Shown here: piece after piece, positions 38,639 through 51,115 of the stretch
How the letters are laid out: every line of letters starts with the position of its first letter
Position numbering within the stretch: position 1 is the first letter of the stretch
Assembly: GCA_000827325.1 (NCBI GenBank)
Contig: KN832882.1
Span: forward strand, 1,066,689-1,130,688
DNA: 64,000 bases
DNA from: Oidiodendron maius Zn
Taxonomy: Eukaryota > Ascomycota > Leotiomycetes > Myxotrichaceae
Direction of reading: 5' to 3'
Made by a program: the position numbers and the translations under genes
Notes under the pieces: generated by a model
The model's input: the letters and a program-made list of their open reading frames with translations, nothing else
The model's database searches: none
What the model was told of the DNA's origin: nothing

Positions 38639-39114
38639 CACTGTGGGAAGGCTTTCAAAAGGATGTTCTATGCCCTTTCCATGTGTATGTTGTATCTATA
38701 AAATTATGGTGGAATGTTGGTCTTGAAAAGTTCAATCCATAGGAATAGAAGGACAGGTAGTATACGCTATTTCGAAAGATCCGGCAATATAAGAAAAGAT
38801 AATATGAATTAATCATACATCGGCTCCAAAATTTTGGGTTTGCAAGTAGGAAAACATAACAAGCATTGTGTGTAATGAACTCACATCACGTGAGAAACAC
38901 CTTTCCAGGATCGAGGAGAGGTCGCCGTAAAGTTCAGCAAATAACAAACTAACGGTGACATCCTCACCCGGCGCGCCCTTCTCCAGCGGTTTTGTAAGTA
39001 CGCGTCTAAGTCGCCAATCTCAAAACACATATATAGCCGTATGTACAGCACTACAGGGCGTCCCTCTTTATCTAAGTCTAAAAGCAGTATTAACGTTCTG
39101 GAACTAAATCTCAG
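38639..39114. other. Intergenic region
   Basis: No gene. I searched it for the missing N-terminal exon of the following methyltransferase and did not find it. Confidence 0.4.
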
Positions 39115-40093
39115 CCATACCGGATGGCGCTAACATGGGGCTCGGCTGCGGCAATCCTCTTACTATTGCTGGAGTGAAAACTGTATGTCCTCCTATAATA
39201 TACCGCCTTTGCACCATGTTGATATTTGTGAGGGCAAGATCGTTACTGATCTCGGTTGTGGAGGAGGATTTGATGTACTCCAGGTCGCTCGCAAAGTTGG
39301 CCCCGAGGGGTTGGCTATTGGAGTTGATATCAGTTCCGACATGCTTGATCGAGCTAGGCAGAATGCCGAAAAGGCATCTATTAAAAACGTCAAATTTGTA
39401 CTCTCCCCAATAACGAATATTCCACTGGATTCTGAAAGCGCGGGCTATGTTATTAGCAACTGCGTTATTAACTTACTACCCCAGACAGACAAGCCCATTT
39501 GCTTTTGTGAGGTGTACAGGGTCCTTAAGCCCGGTGGGAGTTGGCCGTCAGTGACATTCTGGCAAAGAAACCTTTCCCCAGAGAGCTTCAAGAGCACATA
39601 GGCTTATATGTCGGGTGTATTAGCGGTGCGAGTTTGGTGGGTGAATACGATGTTTGGCTGAAAGAAGCGGGTTTTCAAGGTAGGAAAGCCAAACCCTCGT
39701 GATAGAAATAGATTCTAGATTCTGAATACTGGACATAGATGTCGTAATTGTAGATAAGAAAGCGGATCTCGACGTCTACAAGGAACTTAGCCAATATGGA
39801 CAGTCATCATCCTGCTGCTCCACCACGGATTCAAATCCAGACAGAGCAGTTTCTTCATGTTGCTCAACAACGAAATCGCAATCAGAGAGTGGGACATCTT
39901 CTTGTTGTACAACAGCTAAATTAAATGAGAAAGAGGAAATGAAAGAGAGGGAGGTTCTTGATGCGGTTGAGAAGATTGATTTCAATGAATGGGCAAGTAA
40001 GTTGCACTATCATGTTCATCATAGGTAAAGATAATCTAATGATGTTTGACAGGTTCTTTCAGCATCTATGCTATTAAACCCAACACAGTATAA
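39115..40093 (+). pseudogene. Arsenite methyltransferase (AS3MT/ArsM type), decayed
   Basis: The parent enzyme moves methyl groups from S-adenosylmethionine to arsenite. Exons 39115-39182, 39233-39679, 39739-39996 and 40053-40093 are recognisable. The text includes IPDGANMGLGCGNPLTIA, the SAM-binding TDLGCGGGFDVLQVARKVGP, a conserved cysteine in ISNCVINLLP, and RVLKPGG. At 39538-39542 the frame shifts by one base: the following text (LAVSDILAKKPFPRELQ, then YVGCISGASLVGEY) continues in the next frame. The first 50-60 residues, which carry a metal-binding cysteine, are absent. The C-terminal exon has three SCC blocks in a Ser/Thr-rich setting (SSSCCSTT, SSCCSTT, SSCCTTA). The open exons and good splice sites suggest recent loss. 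A base-calling error at the shift cannot be excluded. Confidence 0.75.
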
Positions 40094-40954
40094 TATCCCT
40101 CTATTAGTACGGATATCAGCAGATGACTCCGCAAATGAATACCCCATATATTTCGTCTTTGCAAACTTTTATATTCTAAGCTTGTAAAACTTCTTTCAGA
40201 TCACACGACCTTCATGAAAAGTGTTAACGCAGAATCTATAGTCATAGCTTCCATGTACACTTCTAATTTATTCAAGACATGACCTGTAAAGCTCAAGACG
40301 AGTCGCAGAACAATCCTGGGATGAGAAAAACTCCAGGAGGAGAGTGTAGCGTCGAGATGCGGGGGAAATCCTTCCCGAGTATTACAGTGTATTAATTCTA
40401 GCTGCACTGAAGGCACCTTGCACATAGTTATGGTCCTGAAATTGTGTCAGATATACTGAAGTTCACGACGACCTGCTACCATCACTATCATTCTGTTGTC
40501 AATGTTATTTCTGCTGTCGGTTTTACTATCATTGTTGTATTGCTGTATTTCTATTGCCATTTTTAAATCATGAATAACCTCTGCAGTCTACGGGACTCGG
40601 AGTGTATGGCCAAGATTTTGTCGATAATTTCTATCCCCGCATCGATCACCAGATATGGGTGTACTCTGTTGAGAAGGATAAATGCTCTAAGATATAGGAT
40701 CTCGGGTGTACTAATGTATGCCCGGGCATTAAAATTAGAACTGAGCCATTATTTGTCCGTGATCGTAATAGTGTAGCTTTAATATTCACGATGGCAGAGA
40801 GTATTTGGATTTCATATATTGCTAAATATTTCACTGATCGCATTGGGGCCGTAAATTCACAGCCTTGCAACTGACAAGTTTCTTGGAACAAACTGTCCTG
40901 GTAGTGCACAGCAAAGGAATCAATCCGCACCTCCTTATTCATCCTCGTAGGCCA
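40094..40954. other. Intergenic region between convergent genes
   Basis: AT-rich. No supported gene. Confidence 0.45.
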
Positions 40955-43900
40955 TCAAATTTCCTTGACAAATCCCACTTCCACAAGCTGCTCCATCGGG
41001 ATATTCAGTCCCACAATCTTGCTCCTAGCATTCTCGCGGATCCACAAGAACACTCCTAGTAATATTTTGCGTACAATATTGGTTCCTGGCGCAATCCGCA
41101 TCTGCTCCTTTCCTACAATATAGACAGTCTGCTGAGATTGGGCATTTTGAAGAGCTAGTAGTTCTGCCCCAATCCTAGCATCCATATCAGGGTCGGGGGC
41201 ACTATTCTCAATGTTAACGGGGTTTGCAAGGCTAACCCTGCCTTGATTAGAAGTGATGTAGAGAGTAATCTGGTCGACGAGCATCCGGGCGAGGTCAGCT
41301 GTGATAATATCATCCATATAACCGCTGCGGACAATGACGCGGTAGCAAGACGGAATCGAAGTGCGGCTGATAATGTAGCGCTGTGCTTCAGGTATTGATG
41401 GCGTGGGTAGGTGCCGCATGTGGAAGAAGATGGAAACAGCCGGGGATGCTTCGAATTTGCGTACAAAGTTTGCGTAGACTAAGGGGACTAGATCACCAGC
41501 TTTGTCAAAGAATATTCCGATGCCTGTAATAGTTACGACGTTAGAAGCCTAGATTTGGTAATGTAAAATGTGGTTGTCAATGCTTACCACTGATATTTGT
41601 AACAATAGCACCTCCAAAGGCATCTGTAAGTCTGAATTGACCATTTTCATTCTTCTTCATGAGTTGTCCTGGTTGGAATCTATCGGTGTTCTCTGCTTTC
41701 CACTGTTGCTCTTTACCGTATCGCCAAAGTATAAAGATGGTTGAGAGAATGAAGGCGAGTAAGAGAGTGAACCATGCACCCTGGGGAACTTTGGTGAGAA
41801 CAGAGGAGAGATAGAGTCCATCGAGGGTGCCGAATACAATGAAAAATGCGAGGACAATGGTGAAGTGAAGGCGCCAGATGATAAGGGCGACTAGGGAAAT
41901 CATACAAGTTGTGATGAAGGTCACCATCACGACGCAAACACCATAAGCGTTGCCGAGACTGGTAGTCTAATGAAGGATTTGTTAGCAATAGAAGCAAAGG
42001 CTCAAAATAAACACCATTTGTGTAGCCCGCCAAGCTCCACTAAGTGCGCATTTTGTTCAGGGTTGTTGATCAAAAACACCAATGCGTAAAATAATAGACA
42101 ACGTGGCTAGACAAGGAACAAGAGACGACGTACATTATTATAAACTGCAGTCACAATCACAGTTCCAATCATCAAGAGCCAGTTGGCCATTGGGATATAA
42201 ATCTGGCCGTGGAAGTACTTGCTGGTGTGGATCATTTTGATATGCGGAAAGTAGCTAAGCCTCATAACTTGAGAGAGAAGTTGAAAGCTGCTTGTTATCA
42301 TTGCTTGAGAAGCCACTACTGTCGCCAGGATTGCAATGACGAGTGAGGGGTAGAGCATTCCTGGAGGCACCGTGTTGAAAAAGGGGTTCGAATATGCAGT
42401 TTGTGTGACATCCTTGCTAATATAGGCGGCCTGCCCAATATACGCGAAGAGGAGGCATGGGTAGGCGAAGCAGATCCAAGAGAGTTGAATTGCCCTATAA
42501 GAACGCAACGTTAGATAGGGTCATAGATAGAAGAGTAGTATTATACCTTCTACTGAATGCACCCAGGTCTGCAAAAAGCGCTTCCACACCTGTAAAGGCA
42601 AGTAAAATGCCTCCGAGAGATCTCCACCCGTCGGTTCCATTGCGTACAAAGTAATACCCTGCGAAATACGGCGAGAATGCCTTTAATACAGTGTGATCAA
42701 ACTTGACTAGATTCTACACGTCATGAGGCCAAAATGGGCTGACGTGTTAGCTAGGGTTCTCTGAAGGATTGAGAGAGAGAAGGTTAGTGGGGAGGCCTAC
42801 ATAGATACCAAAACATAAATTGAACATCAGCCAGATTATGACAACAGGTGCGTACGTAGTTCCAAGCTTCGAGGTCCCAAAGGGTTGGATTAGGAATAGC
42901 AGGATCAAAATTGCGCAGGTGACTCCGATAATAGTTCCCGTCGAAATGTTTGGGGCCACAACTTTCAAACCTTAAAAGATATGTATTAGAATCAGAGAGT
43001 CGGTAAGTCATTAATCAGGTATGAGATATGAGACATACCTTGGATTGATCCAAGAACAGATTGGGCTGGAGTGAGGACACCATCTAGAGATCACATTAGA
43101 AGGAGCGAGAATACATCTACGCGAGGAGATACATACCAGCCATAATGAGGGCGACTCCAACGACACCAACGATCTTCAGAATCGCTTTTGATGCTCGACT
43201 ACCTTCCAAAAAGTTTCTGACCCCTTTGTTCGTGGGTTTCATATCAGTACTGAGATACCGCTCTAGCTTGATAGCGCGAGCAGTATTCGGATCTTGTCCC
43301 CCAATTCGCGCCTATAATAAACACACGGTAGGTGATTAGCATTCTAATTGAGTCCAGATTGAAAATTTCAAGGACTGTGGTGGAGGAGATGGCAAATGTT
43401 GACTTACATAGCGCGACAATAGGGAGTAGACAGCAAACGTCCCGCCCTCCCCATCATCGTCAGCACGTAGCACAATACATACGTACTTCACGGTAACGAT
43501 AAGAGTGAGAGTCCAAATGATGATAGACAGCGCTCCGACAAGGTCATCGTATGATGGGTTGGAGCTAAAGGTTGAGGAGTACACATAGAGAGGGCTGGTG
43601 CCAATGTCACCGTAAATCACTCCGGTAGATTGCAGCGCAAGCCTGAAACAAGTCATTAGCTTATCTAGCACTCCAGATATCTCGACCATGAAGAGGGTAG
43701 AGCAAACATACCATGCAAGAAACCAACCACTATATTCCTGTACCATACAGTCAGCGCCGCAATTTGGACAACGACGGCGCGCCACTCTAACGCACCTGCT
43801 TCTTTTTGGTATCAAAATCCAAATACGTATCCTGGGCTGGCGATTCGGTACCCTGTTCCAGATCGCTCGTTCCGCTCGGTTTCTCAGATGTAGAGTGAGA

Positions 43901-43978
43901 TTGCACTCTGCGTGTTGGAATAATCAAATCGTCGGCAATTTGAATTGTTCCCGATTGCTTCTCAGCAGTTGTCGACAT
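40955..43978 (-). CDS. HAK/KUP high-affinity potassium transporter
   Basis: A plasma-membrane K+ uptake carrier, in fungi usually induced by K+ starvation. Ten exons (43978-43796, 43737-43712, 43642-43408, 43311-43137, 43083-43039, 42970-42801, 42713-42547, 42494-42134, 41966-41588, 41523-40955) give 769 residues in one frame. Exon 2 is only 26 nt. Family signatures are intact: [15 protein letters not shown] near residue 80, [68 protein letters not shown] and a cytosolic C-terminal domain. Introns range from 52 to 167 nt. The start at 43978 is the first ATG; a near-cognate extension exists upstream. The gene is divergent from a RING-H2 gene and lies 3.4 kb from a TRK gene. Confidence 0.94.
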
Positions 43979-45752
43979 ACCTGAACGCTCCGGATGGCGC
44001 AATATTGCAGTTGGGATAGGTTTGAGAGCGTACAGCAAGCAAAAGTGCACGTTCTCAGCCTTGAAAAAAAGCCAAGAGAGAATTGAAAGCGAGAACTTCT
44101 AGGTGAAGGAACTTTGCTTACATGCATGGGGAAAACAATTTATAGATTTCAGTAAATGTCAGTCAGCTCGGGCTGTACGACGCGGCACAATACTCACTAT
44201 CCGCTGGGAAACATGATACTCCCTGGCATTTGGCGCCGGGGAATTATGATGTGGAAGAGACTTTCGTGGCCGTCGCCATCCCGTTCCAAACCGCTTTTCT
44301 TATCCTCGATTCCAGATTCGAGGAGGCTAAAATCCCTCATTTCTGCTGATCCGCAAGCGTGGGGACCATGGTGGCTAGGTAGCATCCAGCAACTCCATTT
44401 CTAGGGATGCACCTGCGCCACCCCTTGATCATAGCTGCTATCACCTGCATTATAGTCAGTTTGAGGGGTTGAGTTTCACGGGCAAGCTCCCAAAGGGAGG
44501 ACATGCCCCCGCAGCAGACCTCCAGATTGGAGGAGAATAGCAGGTGTGGAATGCCCGACGCAGTAAGCCGAGATACTCTGAAATTGCCACTTAAAATTAC
44601 CCCAGAGAGGACTGACATGAATCAATTTGATAATTGTTCCTTGTCACTGCTCTTTGACTCCGACTTGAAGCCACTGTTATTTTAACCTTTGAAAAATGGA
44701 AGGCTCTGATTGGGTCCGGCGGCCATCGTCGCTAATGCCGTAGTTGGAACTCTAGTCCATGAAAAGCGGCATGGTTGCACGAGGTAATTATGCTGACTGT
44801 TAGGTAAGGAAAATGGATGAGACACATGTCAATTCGCATCGGTCTGGATCTGGCCGCAGAATGAGAATCTACCATAGTGAATTGCTGATGCTCTGTTGAC
44901 TGTCTTTGGGTATGCCATGTCATGGGATGGTTTTTTCCAACTGTTCTTCCCCAAAGACGACGGAGATAGTACCAGCATGTAGGTACGTAGCTCTGAACGG
45001 TTAATTTCATTCCGCGACACATTAGAATCGCGAATATGGATAATCCAGGCGAGATTGGAGATGGAGCTGCAGCCTGTGCCTGTTTAAATCTCCACACTGA
45101 CACTTCGGGACAAAGCCACATTCGTTTGCGAGCCTTGCTGTCTCTGCTAATGTATGTGATACTATCTGGACTGTTTGTGTTCAGTCCATCTTGGACTGGA
45201 TATTATACACTCTGTTCTGGAATTCTCATGGTTCGAACTGGTTGGCCACGAGCAGGAATACTCTACTTTACATCTTTGCCGAGTGACTGGCTATGCAGAC
45301 TTATAATCGTATATCTGTACGCCGCCGTACGCCGCATTATTAGCGCCCCTGATCTTGTATAAAAATCATTGCACAACTCCTCGGTTGGGAGTAAGATCAT
45401 CTCGTGAGCGATTTGTCGTGGTTGCGGTATTTTGGCCTGCTCCAATCTGGTTTCGTTCCCCAGCGATGAGCCCACACGCTCTCCTTAGTTACCGCGCGCA
45501 TGAAGAGGATGAGGGAGGATAAAAGAAATAAGTATCCTATCCACTGCTGATATGCAGTTCGTGTGAAATGGGGTGTTGCTATTAATTACGCTGATTCAAC
45601 ATCGGTAGGTAAATGAAACCCCCGAATTGCAAAGCTTGCAGGCAAATGTTATTCTCTATTTAACCATCACAGCTAACATCCATAAATCAAGCATCAATCT
45701 GCGAATCTCACTGGCGTTGGGTTCCAGTCAAAAGTTCCACGTTCACCCAATT
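43979..45752. other. Intergenic region, divergent promoters of HAK and RING-H2 genes
   Basis: No supported gene in 1.8 kb. Several short frames on both strands carry no domain. It must hold the regulatory DNA of the HAK gene. Confidence 0.5.
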
Positions 45753-46509
45753 ATGGCTGCCTCGGAATTAAATAACGGTGGTGATAGCAATAAAGTGGCC
45801 ATATCCATGGGAATATTAGTCGTGGTGATTGCGGTCATAATCGTTGCCGTATGGTTCACGAATCGAATACGCCCCCCAGCCGTCATCCCCCTCTCAGTGA
45901 GGAATCAGCGCCGGCGCGAGGATGAGCTCTATCGGAAAGAAATGGGGCATTTTATTCTCGAATCATTGCCAGTAGTCAGATACAGTTCGAGATTGCAGTC
46001 GAAGGCACGAAGAGTTAACAGCACGTGTGATCCCTCCACAGGGCCACTACAGTGCGCCAGCGATGTCGAGCCAAACGAGAGCAGCAAGAAGTCATTGCAG
46101 ATTAACGATAACAGTGCAGCAATCGATCAAGTGGAAAGCAATCATTCAAGTACATCAGATGATAAAACTACAAAAGGACGATATGAATTACAGAACGAAG
46201 ATCAACAAACGTCGAGAGAATGCTCGATGGTTTGTTCGGTCTGTACAGAGGACTTCGCCGAGAATGACAGAGTCAGAATACTTCCTTGCGGCCACATATA
46301 TCACAGGCGCTGCATAGACCCTTGGCTATTGAGGTTCGGTGGAAACTGTCCTCTATGGTGAGTAAACTTTCAAGTCATTGTTCCCATCAGGTGAATGTAT
46401 AGTGATGTCTAATTGCTCCAAACACTGCAGCCGGCAGCCACTACAACAGCCTCCGGTATTCCAAGTGTGCTTACCAGACCCTCCCATGCCTGCTCGGTTG
46501 CCACATTAA
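45753..46509 (+). CDS. Membrane-anchored RING-H2 protein (probable E3 ubiquitin ligase)
   Basis: Exons 45753-46357 and 46431-46509 give 227 residues. One transmembrane helix lies near residues 15-36 (SMGILVVVIAVIIVAVWF). A hydrophilic region follows, then a C-terminal RING-H2: CSVCTEDFAEND, LPCGHIYHRRCIDPWL, NCPLC. The last cysteine of the ring is supplied by splicing: exon 1 ends CPL-TG and exon 2 supplies C. The short tail after it is Pro-rich. Similar single-helix RING-H2 proteins act at the plasma membrane, Golgi or endosomes and tag membrane proteins for turnover. Its place between HAK and TRK potassium transporters makes them possible substrates, which is inference only. Confidence 0.88.
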
Positions 46510-47422
46510 GAGATAACTTTAGTATATCTTCATAAAGCTGTATGCTAGGACAGCATTTGTATAGGGTTGATGGGCCAGAACCAGACGTGAAGGTGGGCGA
46601 ACAAGATGCGGAAAAAGTGGTAATTCTATTCAGAGTTGGACTAACATATGTCTATAATTATTGCGCTATTGCTGAGAAACAAAATCACAGAAATCCTAAG
46701 AGCAGGTGAATAGGAGTCCATGAATCTGGATTTTGAATGAAAGCGGAAGGAGAAAGCTAATTAGGGGCTTGGCGCTGGAACGTGACAGCGCGATACTGAC
46801 AGCCGTGTTGCGAGAACTCTCTTCTGATTGGCTGAAGCAATGAATTACTAAGCATATAGGATCGAATACAGCTGATATTTTGACTCAACTAACTAACTAC
46901 AGAGCGTCTGAATAGCCTCCTTATATATTCGAATATTCAGTGATTCCTCCGATATTCGGCGCCGAATATCGGAATACTCATCCCTTACGTCCTGGGACTG
47001 AGTTCATGTTATCACCACTAAATTAAGCTGTATACGGATGCCAGTGACCCCTTCGCCACCTTAGTCAGCATCCATCAACAAGCCGAGGTTTAGCCAGCTC
47101 GACCCGATCACCTTTTCTAAATTGCTTGCAACATGCCCTTTCGTGACGACTTCCCTTCCACTACCATCATTAGATCGCAATCCCACTCTTCACTACCTAT
47201 CCAGATCTAGCGTCTACAGAAGACCCCGGAATGGGCCAAAAAGTGCATCTTCGCCTCGGCATCTAAGCGCGTTTGCCACGGGCCTTGAGAGCCTCCGCCA
47301 CGCTCGCGTTTCCGTATCATTGGCCGGGTTCTGCAGATATCCATGAACACATATCTCTTATACTCGCCAGGCGATCCAGGGCGATTTCCTTTTAATTTAC
47401 CTTCATCAATCCCCCCGCCACG
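46510..47422. other. Intergenic region, TRK promoter
   Basis: No gene. It holds a perfect palindrome at 46948-46973 and the 5' leader of the TRK gene. Confidence 0.5.
46948..46973. promoter_or_regulatory. Perfect 26-bp palindrome upstream of TRK
   Basis: The arm CCGATATTCGGC (46949-46960) is followed directly by its exact complement, extended by one further base pair on each side. A second palindrome, ATATTCGAATAT, starts about 20 bp upstream. The site is 450 bp ahead of the TRK start and 439 bp after the RING gene. Confidence 0.6.
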
Positions 47423-49887
47423 ATGTCGTGGCTACCCTGGCGTTCTCTCAAGATCCGCCTGCGCAATCACAAGGATGACCTCGATGCAACTGACACCTAC
47501 CGGAGCATCCAGGCGCGACTGCCGCCATTGAATTTCATTACCATCCACTATGCATATTTCATAATAACATGTATGATATCTTCACTTATTTTCTGGGGCT
47601 CCTCAAACCCGGCCCGAAGCATTTCATATACGGACTCCCTCTTCCTCGTTGTCTCCGCCATGACAGAAGCTGGCCTGAACACCATCAACTTGAGCCAGAT
47701 GACAACGTTCCAGCAAATCATCCTATGGCTCCTAATTCTCATCGGCAGCAGTATTTTCGTCAGCATTGGCACGGTGCTTGCACGGAAGAATGCATTCGAG
47801 AGACGATTTAAAGACGTGGTCCGGTTGCAAAAGGAACAGAGAAGAGGGTACAGAAGAAGTTTTTCGATATCCGCGAGGAACACACCCTCTCTGAGACGAA
47901 CAAGGAGCCTCGGAGAACTGGTGCGGGCTATAGGTGGCGACAAGCAAGAACAACCTGAAGTGTCGACAACAGTTGAACCACGTGACCAAGAGTCCCCCAA
48001 ACTAGAAGAGGGCCCAGTGCTACCTCAAAATGAATCTGCAGTGCCTCAAAATAATTTAACGGAGGCAGGGTTTTCTGGTACAATGGAGGAAGCAGCTAAT
48101 GATCCCGATGCTGGTCAACCTCAATATACAACTTCAGCAGGAATGACCTCAGTTCGAGATGCGAACGGAACGCCGACTCGCCCTGAGGCAGACCATATCT
48201 CTTTCATGCCTTTGTCACCAACAATAAGTGAGCACCATCGTGTCTTGACATTTGTAGGGGTCGGTGCGAACCCACGTTCGACTGCCTTTAAACCCCCTTT
48301 CACAGGCGGAATCTACCAGCGCGGAAGGAAGCGTGAGAATAGCGAGCAAAAAGAGGAGGAGCTGCCCGAGGGGTGGTACCCACACTATCTTACCCCTCAA
48401 ACTATAGGTCGGAATGGACAATTCTTCGGTCTCTCAAGAGCAGAGAGAGAACATCTAGGAGGCGTGGAATATCGTGCCGTCCAGCTGCTATCGTGGATTG
48501 TGCCGATATACTTTACATTGTGGCAGTTATTGGGGTGCCTCGGGCTCGGAGCTTATATGGCGCATAATAAAGCGAGTACGGCATATGAAAATGGCATTAA
48601 TCCCTGGTACTTAAATTCATCTCATTTTCGGATAGTAATTGCTGACTTGAGTCAGGTGGCTGGGTATTTTCAATGGTGTTTCAGCATTTAATAATTCAGG
48701 CATGTCCTTGCTCGATGCTAATATGGTATGTGCCGAAACTCATTTATCATGCATACTTACTTACTGAATGGCAGATTCCATTTCAAACATCAGTATATAC
48801 ATTGATTACGATGGGTTTGATGATTCTAGCCGGAAATACAGCGTATTGTTACCCGATTCCCTCATCTGATGGCATGCTGACACGACACAGATACCCCATC
48901 TTTCTTCGTTTCGCACTATGGACCATGCTCAAAATCCTTACCAAAATCTACCCTTCAGATGACCAGTACGCCGACTATAAAGCCACCCTTCGTTTTATTC
49001 TCACCTACCCTCGCCGTGTCTACACAAATCTGTTTCCCAGCGCCCCCACCTGGTGGCTGTTCTTTATGCTGATCGTTCTTAACGGTATCGATTGGGCAGC
49101 ATTCGAGCTCCTTAACATCGGAAATCAAGCAACAACAGCCGTACCCACCCCCTACCGCGTACTAGACGGTCTCTTCCAAGCCCTTGCTGTCCGCTCCGGC
49201 GGCTTTTATGTCATCTCGATCACCAGCCTGCGCATCGGCTTACAAGTCCTATACGTCATTATGATGTACATATCTGTATACCCCGTCGTTATCACTATGC
49301 GAACTTCCAACGTGTATGAAGAACGTTCTCTCGGGATCTACGCAGACGACGTACCGCGGGACACGGATGGCCCAAGACTAGGAACCCTCGCCTCTCAACT
49401 CAAACGGACATTCACAAAAGGTATCAGCGGCCCGTTCCCCGGTGGCTCACAAAACGCAAACATATTTGTGCGCCAGCAGATCCGTGGCCAGCTAGCTCAC
49501 GATCTCTGGTGGCTCGTCATCGCCATCCTCCTTATCTCCTGCATTGAAGTAGGAAACTTCGACCGTGACCCCGTGACGTATTCCGTTTTTAACATCACCT
49601 TCGAAATCGTATCGGCCTATGGCTGCGTCGGTATATCACCAGGCCTACCCAATGAAGCGTACTCCTTCAGCGGCGGCTTCCACGTAGCCTCGAAATTGAT
49701 TATGTGTGCCGTCATGCTCAGGGGCCGGCACAGGGGTCTACCGGTGGCGCTCGACCGGGCCGTGAGGCTCCCCGAGGTCGAGTATGGCGAATTAGAAGAG
49801 GAGGATTGGATGGTTAAGAGGAGGCGGAGTATGAGCCGTGCGGAGTCAGACAGAGTTGGCTTGGGTCTTAGTACCTTGGAGCCATGA
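47423..49887 (+). CDS. TRK-type potassium transporter
   Basis: A plasma-membrane K+ uptake protein of the Trk/Ktr/HKT superfamily with four pore repeats. Exons 47423-48606, 48656-48725, 48775-48842 and 48891-49887 give 772 residues. Pore-loop text is visible in each repeat: LVVSAMTEAGLNTINL, GVSAFNNSGMSLLDANM, ALAVRSGGFYVISI and VSAYGCVGISPGLP. A long hydrophilic loop between the first two repeats (about residues 140-340) is Ser/Glu/Arg-rich, as in fungal Trk proteins. Intron 3 (48843-48890, 48 nt) is a stop-free multiple of three; removing it restores GNTAYPIFLRFALW. The neighbour HAK gene encodes an unrelated K+ uptake carrier. Confidence 0.94.
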
Positions 49888-50221
49888 ACTTTTGTTGTCC
49901 ATTACTAGCGAGCGGATGATAGATACTCGTATAGATTCATCGTTGATATAATTAAGAGCTTAATAGACTGTCACTACTACTTCTCCCAGTTTTTTTTTTC
50001 GATTTAAAATAAAATTCCGTCTTATTTCTCGCAAAATTTAGGGAGTCATGAGATTTGATAATACAATTAACGATTGCATTCCATACTTCAGTGGTATAAA
50101 TTTCTCCTTAGACAAATAAAACACCGAACGCTCTATGCATTGCCTTGCCATTCCTGCCTAGTATCGCACTGAGAAGCACAAAAACCCGAACACCATTCCA
50201 AGACACCGTACTCTCGCTCTT
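49888..50221. other. Intergenic region between convergent genes
   Basis: 3' ends of the TRK gene and the seven-helix protein gene. A nine-base T run lies near 49990. Nothing else seen. Confidence 0.5.
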
Positions 50222-51115
50222 TTAAAGCTGGCCTTTAGTCTGTGAGAATATCTTGTTGGCATTCAAGGTGAGAAGACCAGCAGCGATGAGAATCGTTTGC
50301 ACGATGACTTCCGGTACGAGACCAAGGACAACCTTCACAGCCAAGGAGGTCAAGAAAGAAGATGTGGGATGCTCGAGCTCTAGAATGAGAGTGGCGACAC
50401 CATAACCCAGGCGGATTGCGATAAATGGCATGACGGCGAGAACGCCATATAATAACTTTGTCTGATATTAGTTATTGTTCTTGCTAAATAAATCAAGGCG
50501 AACAAACCGTTGTGCCCATCTCATAAGCGGGAGTTTGACTTTGGCGACGAAGCCTCCACGAGACGAACGCCCATCCCAGGAGAAAGACGTAGCAAACGAC
50601 GAGACCAGCACCGCCCACTTTCATCAACGCAGAGGAAGTCGAAGTCACATGGCCCCCGGTCAATTTTACGACGCCGTAGATGACCAAGCCGAGGGCGGCG
50701 CTGACGAACATGTGGAATTGAAAGACGATGGCCCATTGCAGCTTGTCGTTCAGTTCAGGGTTGCGGATGCGTCGACTGCAATATATTAAGGGAGAGCAAA
50801 ATGAAGTCAAGCGGCAGACACTTACGCTTCGTGGAGAATACCAGTGGCAGCTAGAATAAGAGGTGAGAGGCCGACGCTGCTCAAGATCAGTACCGCAGTA
50901 CCGCCCGGCTGATGTTTTGCTATGTCGTGGACTTGAAGAGCATTGGCAATGATCCGGACGGCGCAGAGAGCTTGAAGGTAAAACCAGCCGAGGATACCAC
51001 GCTTGCCATGTTTCCAGAGAATCAAAAACGTGGGTTGAATGAGAATGATGTCGATGATGAGGGTAGCAATGGCAAGGGCCTTGGTTCCAGAGGGAACAAT
51101 GGCAGTAGAGTCCAT
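50222..51115 (-). CDS. Seven-helix fungal membrane protein, unknown function
   Basis: Exons 51115-50826, 50775-50508 and 50461-50222 give 265 residues; introns of 50 and 46 nt join in phase, the second with a TAACTAAT branch site. I count seven hydrophobic segments, roughly at residues 13-33, 43-62, 72-90, 107-127, 148-168, 188-208 and 219-240. The N-terminus is short and the C-terminus ends in NKIFSQTKGQL. The layout resembles fungal-specific DUF-class seven-helix proteins; I cannot name the family with certainty. No link to the adjacent TRK gene is shown beyond position. Confidence 0.8.
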
